Source: an uncultured Eubacterium sp. (GTDB taxonomy: Bacteria; Bacillota; Clostridia; Lachnospirales; Lachnospiraceae). From it: a DNA stretch of 41,764 bases. The stretch is from contig CANDMV010000019.1 in NCBI GenBank assembly GCA_947385875.1, positions 1 to 41,764 of the forward strand, written 5' to 3'. Position 1 is the first letter of the stretch. Every line of letters starts with the position of its first letter. Both the position numbers and the translations under genes were made by a program. Positions 32,190-40,803 of this stretch are shown piece after piece. The notes below the pieces were generated by a model. That model searched no databases and had not been told where the DNA came from. It saw only the letters and a list, made by a program, of their open reading frames with translations.

Positions 32190-34655
32190 ATGAGCAATCA
32201 TTCAAGTTCTCAAAAACAGGCAGAAGCACTTCTTAGCCAGATGACAGTTAAAGAAAAGATTGGGCAGTTATGTCAGCGTTTGTATGGCTTTGATATTTAC
32301 CACGCAGATCACGGAGAGATTCATTTTACAGAAGAATTCAAGCGTGAAGTAGAAGAATGCCAGGGGCTGGGGACGCTGTACGGACTATACCGCGCTGACC
32401 CGTGGTCGGGAAGAAATTATGAAAACGGGCTTGTGGGTGATAAGGCAGTGCGGACTTACAATCAGGTGCAGAAATATGTACTGGAGCACTCCAGACTTTC
32501 GATTCCGGTTATGATGAGCAGTGAATGTCCGCATGGCCATCAGGCGCTGGATGGTTATCTGCTTCCGGTAAATCTGGCATCAGGTGCAGCTTTTTCACCT
32601 GAACTTTTGAAAGAGGCGGCGAAAATCTGTGCACAGCAGTTAAAAGGAATGGGAGTTGACCTTGCACTGGTATCTTTGCTGGATATTTTAAGAGATCCCA
32701 GATGGGGCAGGAGTGAAGAATGCTTTGGGGAAGATCCTTATCTGGCTTCATGTCTGGCAAAAGCGGCTGTAGAAGGTATTCAGCAGCAGGGCTGTGCAGT
32801 CGTAGCAAAGCATTTCTGCGGTCAGGGAGAGACGACAGGAGGGGTGAATGCCAGTGCGGCCAGAATCGGTGTGCGTGAACTGCGCGAAATTCATCTTCCG
32901 GCAGCAAAAGCGTGCTGTGAGGCAGGCGTACAAGGGATTATGGCAGCCTATAATGAAATCGATGGCATATACTGCCATGCGAATGGATGGCTGCTAAATG
33001 ACATATTGAGGAAGGAATTTGGCTTTCATGGTATCGTTATGGCGGACGGGCTTGCGATTGACCAGCTGGACCTTATGACGGGGGATAATGTGAGGTCAGC
33101 TGCTGTGGCGTTGACGTCAGGCGTAGATGTCGGGCTGTGGGATCAGGCATTTTCGCGTTTGGGAGAGGCGCTGGAGCGCGGTCTGGTAAATATGGAGGAT
33201 CTTGACCGGGCTGTCCTGCGTGTGCTGACTTTTAAATATGAATGCGGATTATTTGATCAGCCGTTTATAGGGATTGATGGAAATAGGACAGCAGATCTCA
33301 CAGAAGCGGACTTGCGGAAGGGTTATTATCATGCGTATGGTTATGATGCTTATCCGCAGTCGAGAAAGCTGGCGGAAGAGACGGCAGTATTGTTGAAAAA
33401 TGATAACAATATTCTGCCGTTGGTGGATAAGAGCTTGAAAATCGCAGTGATTGGGCCGAATGCTGACGATATATATAGGCAGATTGGGGATTATTCTCCG
33501 CCGCTGAAGAGGTCATCCGAAGAATCCAGACAAGATTTGAACCAGAAGCAGCCGCAGGATATGAACAATTCGCTGCGGGAGCCGTTTTCAGCAGCAACAG
33601 AAGCGGCATCTGTATCAGAAACGGCTGTTTCAACGAAAACAGCTGGAACGGCATCTGTATCAGAAAATAATGATGAGGCCGACGTTTTTGGAGCAGGCCG
33701 GGGAATTACGATATGGGAAGGACTTCTCAGGTCAGCGGAAGGACGAAGCCTGCGTCTGTGTGATGGACAGGATTTCGAGCAGGTAAAAGAGCTGACAGAA
33801 TGGTGCGATCTAGTCGTCCTTGTATTAGGAGGTTCGTCGAGCAGATTTGACGGGGCTGTATTTGATAAAAATGGTGCAGCAGTCATCGATGGCAGTATGA
33901 AGATGGACTGCGGAGAGGGAGTAGATGCCGCAGAGCTTGAACTGATGGATCATCAGGAGGCGCTGTTTGCGTATATCAAAAGTCTGGGAAAAAAGGTGAT
34001 TACGCTGATAATCGCTGGCAGACCTTATGTGATCACTGATATTAGTGATAATACGGATGCGCTTTTGTATGCATTTTATCCGGGGCCGATGGGAGGCGCT
34101 GCGATTGCGGATTTGATTTATGGCAGGAAATCACCATCTGGACGTCTGCCTGTCTCTTTGCCGAGAAGTACGGGACAGCTTCCGGTTTACTATAATCATA
34201 AAAACTCTTATCAGGCGATGCATTATTATAATGAAGAAGACGGCGCTCTGTATGCATTTGGTGAAGGATTCGGGTATTCATCTTTCAGGGTTTCGGAGGT
34301 GAGGACCGATGTAAATATTGATTTGAAATCAGATGAAGTGATAGACGATATTTCTTCCGGTGGAATACGGCTCAGCTGCACAGTGGAAAACGTCGGTGAT
34401 TGTGAGGATGCGATTGTGCTTCAGTGTTATCGCAGAATTTTAGAGTCAGATGTAGCGCCGCGGGTACGCGAGCTGAAAGCGTTTCAAAAGCTGTGGCTGA
34501 AAAAAGGAGAGCGGCGTAAGGCGGTAATGAATATTGGCCGTGAGTTTTTTGAGGTTTTCACAAGAAATGGAGCCTGGGAGGTTCAGAGGGGAAGATTTGA
34601 ACTAATACTAATGGACAGCGGAAAAGTCCTTTGGAAAAAGGAAATCAACATATAA
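32190..34655 (+). CDS. GH3 family glycoside hydrolase
   Basis: 821 residues with no signal peptide, hence cytoplasmic. The barrel domain (about 15-355) has 'DPRWGRSEECFGEDPYLAS', 'VVAKHFCGQGE' and 'GIVMADGLAIDQL' with Asp286 as the nucleophile. The alpha/beta sandwich domain (about 395-675) and a C-terminal FN3-like domain follow. GH3 enzymes release beta-linked glucose, xylose or N-acetylhexosamine; the 'WGRSEECFGEDP' signature is of the beta-glucosidase/xylosidase type. A low-complexity S/T/E/Q-rich insert (about 441-498) interrupts the second domain. AGGAGG (32172-32177) serves either ATG 32182, which opens a 3-codon frame, or ATG 32190; the two overlap. Its role in N-glycan use is unclear. 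Confidence 0.88.
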   Translation: MSNHSSSQKQAEALLSQMTVKEKIGQLCQRLYGFDIYHADHGEIHFTEEFKREVEECQGLGTLYGLYRADPWSGRNYENGLVGDKAVRTYNQVQKYVLEHSRLSIPVMMSSECPHGHQALDGYLLPVNLASGAAFSPELLKEAAKICAQQLKGMGVDLALVSLLDILRDPRWGRSEECFGEDPYLASCLAKAAVEGIQQQGCAVVAKHFCGQGETTGGVNASAARIGVRELREIHLPAAKACCEAGVQGIMAAYNEIDGIYCHANGWLLNDILRKEFGFHGIVMADGLAIDQLDLMTGDNVRSAAVALTSGVDVGLWDQAFSRLGEALERGLVNMEDLDRAVLRVLTFKYECGLFDQPFIGIDGNRTADLTEADLRKGYYHAYGYDAYPQSRKLAEETAVLLKNDNNILPLVDKSLKIAVIGPNADDIYRQIGDYSPPLKRSSEESRQDLNQKQPQDMNNSLREPFSAATEAASVSETAVSTKTAGTASVSENNDEADVFGAGRGITIWEGLLRSAEGRSLRLCDGQDFEQVKELTEWCDLVVLVLGGSSSRFDGAVFDKNGAAVIDGSMKMDCGEGVDAAELELMDHQEALFAYIKSLGKKVITLIIAGRPYVITDISDNTDALLYAFYPGPMGGAAIADLIYGRKSPSGRLPVSLPRSTGQLPVYYNHKNSYQAMHYYNEEDGALYAFGEGFGYSSFRVSEVRTDVNIDLKSDEVIDDISSGGIRLSCTVENVGDCEDAIVLQCYRRILESDVAPRVRELKAFQKLWLKKGERRKAVMNIGREFFEVFTRNGAWEVQRGRFELILMDSGKVLWKKEINI

Positions 34656-34672
34656 AAAGGAGAGTAACAGGC

Positions 34673-36661
34673 ATGGCGGACAAAGAAAAGAAAGTATTGA
34701 TAGGGATTGATCTTGGCGGAACAGGGATAAAAGTAGGTATTTTGAATTCTGAATATGAGATTTTAACACAGACATCCATACCGACTAATGCAGAGAGGCC
34801 ATATGAACAGATTATTGCAGATATGGGACAGACGGCTGAAAAACTGCTGACGGACAGCGGCTTTGGATGGCAGGACTGCCTGGGTGTCGGCGTAGGAAGT
34901 CCGGGAACGATTGACAGTGTGAATGGAACTGTGTTATATTCAAATAATATTCGATGGGCTCATGTGCCGATCGTTTCAGAATTGAAAAAATATCTTCCAG
35001 TTCCTATTTATATTAATAATGACGCAAACTGCGCAGCGCTTGGAGAGGTGGTAAAAGGTGCCGCGAAAGGTTATAAAAACGCGGCTTTTCTAACTCTTGG
35101 AACCGGAGTGGGCGGAGGAATTGTCATAGATGGGCAGATCTTCGAAGGCGGACATCCGGGAGGTGTAGAGCTGGGACATACGAAGATACGTTCAGAAGGC
35201 AGAAAATGTACCTGCGGCAGAGATGACTGTCTGGAAGCATATGCTTCTGCATCGGCATTAATAAAAGATGCAAAAGAGATGGCGAAGCAGCATCCAGAGT
35301 CTAAGCTTTGGGAGCTTTGTGACGGAGATCTGGAGAAAATGAATGCAAAGATACCGTTCGATGCAGCATGGGCAGATGATGAATACGGAAAAAGACTGGT
35401 AGAAAGATATATTCGATATCTGGCAGACGGCATTATAGATCTTGTGAACATCTTTCGGCCGGACATTGTCGTATTAGGCGGCGGTGTGTGCGCGCAGGGG
35501 GAAAAGCTGACAGAGCCGCTGAATCAATATCTGCAGGAGGATTGTTTTGGAGGAGATGTTGCGTATGTTCCTCGTGTAGTGATTGCGGAAAACGGCAATA
35601 ATGCCGGGATCATAGGCGCGGCAAGTCTGGCGGGGACACAAAATGGGTGTGGGAATGCTGCGTCAGATGGAGCTGATAAAAGCAGCAGTACAGACTTGAT
35701 ACAGTCGGAGCCTGTAGGAAAACATAGGCAGTGTCTGTTTTTAAAGCCTGTGTGTACAGAAAATATCTGGGGCGGCGATCGTCTCGCAAAAGAATTTCAC
35801 TATGCAGCGGCAGGAGATCATACGGGAGAATGCTGGGGAATTTCAGCACACCCAAGCGGCGACGGCACTGTTATCAATGGGGATTATGCGGGATGTCATC
35901 TTTCGGAAATATGGGAAACACATCGGGAGCTTTTTGGCGGCTGTGAAAGTGAGTGTTTTCCACTGTTAGTCAAGATTATTGATGCAAAGGATGATTTGAG
36001 CATCCAAGTGCACCCGGATGATGCATATGCAAAGGAATATGAAAATGGTTCATACGGCAAGACGGAATGTTGGTATGTATTGGACTGTGATGAAGACGGT
36101 TCTCTCGTCATCGGGCACCATGCAAAGACAAAGGAAGAGCTTGCGGAAATGATCGAATCGGGCAGATGGAATGATTTGATTCGTGAGATAAAGATAAAGA
36201 AAGGTGACTTCATACAGATTGATCCAGGAACTGTTCATGCGATTAAAGGCGGAAGCCTGATTCTTGAGACACAGCAGAGCAGTGACCTTACTTACCGCTT
36301 ATACGATTATGACAGGCTTCAAAACGGCAAGCCGAGAGAGCTTCATCTGAAAAAAAGCATGGACGTGATTACAGTACCTGCAAAAGATGCCAAGACAAGC
36401 GTAGTATCGGCTGCAAAACTGCCGGAAAATCATCTGAACCAGCTGTACAGCTGTAAATATTATAAGATTTTTAAGCTTGACGTGGCAGGGGAATACCGTA
36501 TGGAACAAAATTATCCGTTTTTACTGATGTCAGTATTGGATGGAGAAGGATGTATTGATGAATATCCTTTGAAAAAGGGCGACCATTTTATTGTTCCGAA
36601 TGGATATGGAAGTCTTTGTATCAAGGGAAACCTCAGTCTGATGGCTTCTACCGCGGGATAG
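34673..36661 (+). CDS. Fusion of ROK-family sugar kinase and type I mannose-6-phosphate isomerase
   Basis: 662 residues from the ATG at 34673 (AAAAAGGAG upstream; an in-frame ATG at 34631 lies within the GH3 gene and lacks a site). Residues 1-320 are a ROK kinase: the ATP motif GIDLGGTGIKVG, catalytic Asp117 in NNDANCAA, and the zinc motif GHTKI...CTCGRDDCLEAYAS (about 168-192). A Gly/Ser/Asp-rich linker (about 321-350) leads to a short-form phosphomannose isomerase (351-662) with zinc ligands in QVHPDD (His447), ECWYVL (Glu465) and GTVHAI (His522). Together they would turn free mannose, ATP-dependently, into mannose-6-phosphate and then fructose-6-phosphate. It is 17 bp after GH3, so co-transcribed. 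The kinase could also act on glucose or GlcNAc. Confidence 0.88.
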   Translation: MADKEKKVLIGIDLGGTGIKVGILNSEYEILTQTSIPTNAERPYEQIIADMGQTAEKLLTDSGFGWQDCLGVGVGSPGTIDSVNGTVLYSNNIRWAHVPIVSELKKYLPVPIYINNDANCAALGEVVKGAAKGYKNAAFLTLGTGVGGGIVIDGQIFEGGHPGGVELGHTKIRSEGRKCTCGRDDCLEAYASASALIKDAKEMAKQHPESKLWELCDGDLEKMNAKIPFDAAWADDEYGKRLVERYIRYLADGIIDLVNIFRPDIVVLGGGVCAQGEKLTEPLNQYLQEDCFGGDVAYVPRVVIAENGNNAGIIGAASLAGTQNGCGNAASDGADKSSSTDLIQSEPVGKHRQCLFLKPVCTENIWGGDRLAKEFHYAAAGDHTGECWGISAHPSGDGTVINGDYAGCHLSEIWETHRELFGGCESECFPLLVKIIDAKDDLSIQVHPDDAYAKEYENGSYGKTECWYVLDCDEDGSLVIGHHAKTKEELAEMIESGRWNDLIREIKIKKGDFIQIDPGTVHAIKGGSLILETQQSSDLTYRLYDYDRLQNGKPRELHLKKSMDVITVPAKDAKTSVVSAAKLPENHLNQLYSCKYYKIFKLDVAGEYRMEQNYPFLLMSVLDGEGCIDEYPLKKGDHFIVPNGYGSLCIKGNLSLMASTAG

Positions 36662-36674
36662 AATTATCCAATCA

Positions 36675-36705
36675 CTGTCGGGTGCAGTAAAACTGGGCCT
36701 GACAG
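36675..36705 (+). other. Intercistronic hairpin before the DUF624 gene
   Basis: CTGTCGGGT (36675-36683) pairs with GCCTGACAG (36697-36705), including two G-U wobbles, followed by TTTCC. It is a weak or partial terminator within the operon. Confidence 0.4.
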
Positions 36706-36756
36706 TTTCCTGGGTTAATAGTGTGTGAATTGTAGAGCAGTACAAAGGAGCAGCTT

Positions 36757-37401
36757 ATGAATTTTAAGTTAGACAATAAATTTTTTGAGGTTGTTAATAA
36801 AATCGTTGACAGTATCTATGCAAGCTTGATCTGGATGGTGTTCAGTCTGCCGATTTTTACGCTGGGGGCTTCTACCACGGCGTTATATTATACTGTGCAC
36901 AAATCAATCAAGGGAAATCGGGGCTATGTATGGCGCAGCTTCTGGAGTTCTTTTAAATCCAATTTTAAGCAGACCACGATTATGTGGGTAATCATGATGG
37001 TTGTCTTTTCTTTTTTATTTACCGATTATCAGATTATGTCTGCTTATTTGAAGCAGGGTTCTCCTTTGGGGATGCTGAGCTACTTCTTTTTTATGTTAAT
37101 GTTATTTTGGGGAATCTGGTGTGTGTATATATTTACTTATACAGCTAGATTTGAAAATGGTATCAAAGCTATAATGAAAAATACAGCGATCATTGCAGTC
37201 ATAAATCTGCCGTGGTCAATTCTCGTGCTTGTGCTGCTGGCGGCCAGTCTGCTAGTAATGTATCTCGTACCATTTGTAATTACATTTCTGCCGGCGGGAC
37301 TGATCTGTATCTATGACATCATACTTGAAAAAATATACCGTAAGTACATGTCTGAAGAGGATTTGAAAAGGGAAATAGAGCTGGATATGGAAAATCATTA
37401 A
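36757..37401 (+). CDS. DUF624 (YesL-like) membrane protein
   Basis: 214 residues with about five membrane helices. The family signature 'TTALYYTVHKSIKGNRGYVWRSFWSSFKSNFKQTT' lies after the first helix. DUF624 proteins are nearly always encoded beside LplB/YtcP sugar importers, as here, but their role is not known; an accessory role in uptake or sensing is inferred. AAAGGAG lies before the ATG. It is the last gene of the plus-strand glycan cluster. Confidence 0.85.
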   Translation: MNFKLDNKFFEVVNKIVDSIYASLIWMVFSLPIFTLGASTTALYYTVHKSIKGNRGYVWRSFWSSFKSNFKQTTIMWVIMMVVFSFLFTDYQIMSAYLKQGSPLGMLSYFFFMLMLFWGIWCVYIFTYTARFENGIKAIMKNTAIIAVINLPWSILVLVLLAASLLVMYLVPFVITFLPAGLICIYDIILEKIYRKYMSEEDLKREIELDMENH

Positions 37402-37506
37402 AATAGCTATAACATACATAAGGCTCACCCTTTCCATAAAAGTTTTTCTCAATAATGAAGATCGTATAGGTGTCCGGCAGTTCTTTATCAAGGTATTATA
37501 AAATTC

Positions 37507-37537
37507 GTTACAGTTTAGCCTTTGGCTTCACTGTAAC
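37507..37537. terminator. Hairpin between convergent DUF624 and membrane-protein genes
   Basis: GTTACAGT-tta-GCC-ttt-GGC-ttc-ACTGTAAC is a near-perfect palindrome with a 3x3 internal loop. There is no long T run. Part of it recurs at 10790-10813. It may end transcription from both sides. Confidence 0.45.
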
Positions 37538-37573
37538 GGCATCCAGCTCATTAGGCTTTATTTAGCATGTTTT

Positions 37574-39295
37574 CTATGGAGCCCATATTAAGAAATGGTC
37601 ATATTCTGAAATCAGTTGTTTTTTTTCTTCATATTCATCTTCTCTGACAACTAGAATGTCGTCCGTCCATAGTTCATATCTTGCAAGATAGAAGATATAT
37701 CTTGAATCATAATCTGTACTTTTACAATATATAAAACAGGAATCGCCGGGCTTTATTCTGTCTTTTTTCATCCGCTCCCTAAGTGCGCAGCGTTCTGAGC
37801 TAGTGAAATCAGGCTTTTGAATAAGTGTCGGCAGATGAAATCTGACCTGACAGACAAGCGCGGCAGTCAGCAGTATAGGTGTCAGTCCATAATAAGATTT
37901 GAAAGGGGCGGCGGTATTGTCTGCAAGGGAATTTATCATATTCATAATAAATATTACGCTGATTCCATAGATAAATATAAGTACGGACAGAATATATCTG
38001 TCATAGCTTGCCAGATGAGAAGCTTCGGCTAAAGGCATGGAAAACAGATACATTGCGTACAAGGATAGTGTGTAGGCAGCCAGAATACCCCAGCTGATTC
38101 CCAGCATAGAAAGCAGCTTTTTTGACAGATGATATTTATGAAATATTGCTGCCATAAGGATAAAAAAGACAGTCAGGACAAGCATTAATTTGACTTCCAC
38201 ACTGCTTATGGATGTAAAGCGTTTTAATATACTCAGGGCTATATCTGTAACATTTTCACTTGTTTTTTTCGCAAACACTTGACCGTAATTTACAAGGCTC
38301 ATGGAGTGCTTAGTTTCCATGCCTTTTGGGAATGAAAAAGCAACATGTCTTTTCCATAAATACATAGCAAAGATCGGTGTCAGCAGTGCTGTACCAAAAT
38401 AGCAGAGTTTATGCTTTCGAATATATTCCCAAGCATAAGCTGTTAAAAAAAGCAGGCATATGATGTAAAAAAATACACCGCTGTTTTTTATATTAATTAG
38501 AAGCGTGAACAGTCCGGCAGAACAATATAGAGCGGTCCGTGGCTGCTTTCTACAATAGTATATCACTGCTGCAGCTGCTGTACCTGCCAGGGGAAGCAGG
38601 GTATCTACCCGCAGTTCGTAGATTGTATTGTTTACAGTGAGAGCCCACATGCCATACATAGCAGCTGTGAAGATAAGAGGCAGACGGTTTTTTGTGATAA
38701 ATGCTGCCAGACAGAAAAGAAAACTAGTCAGCATAAATAGCTGTCCCCAGAGCATACAGTCTTCTGAAGCACCTATGATCATGCAGACGTAATATATAAA
38801 TAGCGAGCTTCCTAGAGGATAAGACTGGAAGCGGATCACGGTATCTTCAAAATTCGGCATACGGTTTTCTATGAGCAGATCTTTTACGACAGTAGCCCAG
38901 TGGCTGAAATTATCATAGCTGGTAAAATGTGCTCCCTGAATGATAAAGAAAAAGTAAGTAAGCACGATAAAAAACACTGCGTATAAGATGAAGTCATGAC
39001 GGGGCAGACTCCTGGATTTTAAGGATAAGGCAAGCAGGAGAAATCCTCCGATGAATATAAAACCAGCTGCCAGCGGCAGAATATTTAACAGACCGGCAGC
39101 AAATAGAATGCCGCTGCTGAACGCGCAAAAAAGTGCCGGGGAGAATGCAGGATTTAGATGGAAGGCACTGAGAGCGGTGTCTGCGCTGGCACATCTGGCA
39201 TTGATTTTATATTCAGGTTTAGGCGGAAGGCTAAAGTACGAAATGTATCCTGTTATGGAGGCTAGAAATAGACAGTATCTTAAAATTGTAATCAT
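37574..39295 (-). CDS. Polytopic membrane protein, GT-C glycosyltransferase-like
   Basis: 573 residues from the ATG at 39295, where AAAGGA is 7 nt upstream. The frame is open to 39490 but would overlap the gene before it without a ribosome site. There are about 12 membrane helices with an early acidic loop ('GAHFTSYDNFSHWATVVKDLL') of the GT-C type, and a short soluble C-terminal tail ('RMKKDRIKPGDSCFIYCKSTDYDSRYIFYLARYELWTDDILVV'). GT-C enzymes take sugars from polyprenyl-phosphate carriers. It is 20 bp after a polyprenyl-phosphate-sugar synthase-like GT2, which fits that use. The specific family is not certain. Confidence 0.75.
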   Translation of the reverse strand: MITILRYCLFLASITGYISYFSLPPKPEYKINARCASADTALSAFHLNPAFSPALFCAFSSGILFAAGLLNILPLAAGFIFIGGFLLLALSLKSRSLPRHDFILYAVFFIVLTYFFFIIQGAHFTSYDNFSHWATVVKDLLIENRMPNFEDTVIRFQSYPLGSSLFIYYVCMIIGASEDCMLWGQLFMLTSFLFCLAAFITKNRLPLIFTAAMYGMWALTVNNTIYELRVDTLLPLAGTAAAAVIYYCRKQPRTALYCSAGLFTLLINIKNSGVFFYIICLLFLTAYAWEYIRKHKLCYFGTALLTPIFAMYLWKRHVAFSFPKGMETKHSMSLVNYGQVFAKKTSENVTDIALSILKRFTSISSVEVKLMLVLTVFFILMAAIFHKYHLSKKLLSMLGISWGILAAYTLSLYAMYLFSMPLAEASHLASYDRYILSVLIFIYGISVIFIMNMINSLADNTAAPFKSYYGLTPILLTAALVCQVRFHLPTLIQKPDFTSSERCALRERMKKDRIKPGDSCFIYCKSTDYDSRYIFYLARYELWTDDILVVREDEYEEKKQLISEYDHFLIWAP

Positions 39296-39315
39296 GATAT
39301 ATCCTTTCTGCAAAG

Positions 39316-40452
39316 TTATAAAGTCGAACACGGAAGTTCCATAATGTGCTTTCTGCTCTTTTGAAATACCCAGTTCTTTTGAATATAAAAGCTCGCAATA
39401 AACAGGAATGAATCTACAAACAGCTTCACCGTGATTTCGGATAAATGTGTCTTTGCGCATACCAGCCATACAAATAGCGATGAACAGCAAAGCTGAAGGA
39501 TACAGAGTGTATAGTATTTTGCCAGTGTCATTCTTTTATTTGTATTATTTTTAAATACGATGGACATGTTCATTCCATAATTATACAAAGAAGAGAAAAT
39601 TCGCGCGCATACACTTGCAGTCCATATTTTTGGAGCAAGCGGCAGAAATCCCAACAGCAGAATAAGCAGGCTGTAAATACTGTAATCAATGAAAAATGAT
39701 GACAGGGAAGCAAACGTGTATTTCAAAAATGTAGAAAATATCTGCTTATATATCGCAAAAGAATCTGCCAGAGGGCGAAAATGGGTTTCGCTGTTTTCAT
39801 TGATGTATACGGTCTGTATAGTAATTTCTTTGATAGCGGTATTTGTGTGCAGCGCTTCAATCAGCATATTTGTTTCGTATTCGAAGTGTTCGCCTGCCAG
39901 AGTCAGATAGTTTTTAATCAGGCTGTTTGGTATGGCCCGTAAGCCTGTCTGGGTATCTGAAATCGCTTTTGTGCGTTTGCCGGGTTCAGGCTGTCTGGCG
40001 CTGCCAATCAATAACCGGAGAGCCTGTCTGGTCATCTTATTGCCGAAACTGCTTTTCAATGGGACAGACGGCTTGTCAAAATCCCGGCATCCCAAAATCA
40101 GCGTGTCGGGGGTTTTACTGAGTGCTGTATCTAGGCGGATGATATCTTCTGACAGATGTTGCCCGTCAGAATCTGCAGTAATGATGCCTAAATAGTCCTT
40201 GGAATAATTTTGGCAGTAATAATTGAAAGCATCCTTTAAAGAGCGCCCTTTACCCATGTTCACAGTGTGTACTAATAGGTCGCATTCCGGTAGTGCGTCG
40301 GCCGCTTGAAATATATCACGGGACGTTGGGCTGCTGCCGTCATCGATCAGAATTATTTTTGAAAAACCCTTTGCGATCAGATCTTTGATATAAGAAATGA
40401 GCCTTTCGTCGGGATTGAGAGAAGGGATAATTAGTACAGAATTTCTAGACAT
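39316..40452 (-). CDS. GT2 glycosyltransferase fused to a GtrA-type flippase domain
   Basis: 378 residues. The N-terminal GT2 domain (about 1-225) has 'VLIIPSLNPDERL', 'IDDGSS' and the metal-binding 'ADSDGQH', as in dolichol-phosphate-mannose/undecaprenyl-phosphate-sugar synthases. The C-terminal GtrA domain (about 238-370) has four membrane helices ('KYTFASLSSFFIDYSIYSLL', 'ARIFSSLYNYGMNMSIVF', 'FIASFYIQKNWVF'). The fusion would make a polyprenyl-phosphate sugar and help move it across the membrane. AAGGAGTG is 8 nt before the ATG. It forms an operon with the GT-C-like gene downstream, probably decorating a surface polymer. Confidence 0.88.
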   Translation of the reverse strand: MSRNSVLIIPSLNPDERLISYIKDLIAKGFSKIILIDDGSSPTSRDIFQAADALPECDLLVHTVNMGKGRSLKDAFNYYCQNYSKDYLGIITADSDGQHLSEDIIRLDTALSKTPDTLILGCRDFDKPSVPLKSSFGNKMTRQALRLLIGSARQPEPGKRTKAISDTQTGLRAIPNSLIKNYLTLAGEHFEYETNMLIEALHTNTAIKEITIQTVYINENSETHFRPLADSFAIYKQIFSTFLKYTFASLSSFFIDYSIYSLLILLLGFLPLAPKIWTASVCARIFSSLYNYGMNMSIVFKNNTNKRMTLAKYYTLCILQLCCSSLFVWLVCAKTHLSEITVKLFVDSFLFIASFYIQKNWVFQKSRKHIMELPCSTL

Positions 40453-40534
40453 TTTGTATCACTCCTTATGCTGGTAATTAAGTATGGATTACAATCTATA
40501 TTGCTGGTGTTTGTATATTGCACAACATACCTGA

Positions 40535-40585
40535 TAAACGGCAGGCTAGAAGTACTGATATTGTGCCATTATTTAATGCCGTTTA
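40535..40585. other. Inverted repeat upstream of the GT2-GtrA gene
   Basis: TAAACGGCA (40535-40543) and TGCCGTTTA (40577-40585) form a perfect 9-bp inverted repeat with a 33-nt loop. It lies in the 351-bp divergent gap 40453-40803, which otherwise holds the glycosylase promoter and a MITE end. A possible operator or hairpin; no function is assigned. Confidence 0.4.
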
Positions 40586-40727
40586 TATATGCAGATCCAT
40601 GATAGATTGAAATCTGTGCATATTTTATAACAGGAAGGCTGTATTTGCAAGCTGAATGAGGATAAGATTTTCTAAAGATTTATTAATAAAAAGATTAAAA
40701 TTTTATTAAGATCAGCAGCTGTTTTGT

Positions 40728-40756
40728 TTGACAGAAGCTGATAAGCTCTATAAAAT
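40728..40756 (+). promoter_or_regulatory. Sigma-A promoter of the DNA glycosylase gene
   Basis: TTGACA (40728-40733), a 17-bp spacer and TAAAAT (40751-40756). The predicted transcript starts just before the MITE end at 40768. Confidence 0.65.
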
Positions 40757-40767
40757 AAAAGATAGGT

Positions 40768-40787
40768 ATTTTTCAAACACGCTCTAA
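40768..40787 (-). repeat. Solo CTAG-MITE end in the 5' UTR of the glycosylase gene
   Basis: ATTTTTCAAACACGCTCTAA matches the family terminal repeat, with CTAA (a YTAR site) in place of CTAG. No internal part of the element is found to the left. Confidence 0.65.
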
Positions 40788-40803
40788 TACAGAGGATGAT
40801 GGA

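Noticed and set aside
39296..39490. N-terminal extension of the membrane protein into the GT2-GtrA gene
   Set aside because: The frame is only open by overlap; the ATG at 39295 has AAAGGA and gives a normal first helix.
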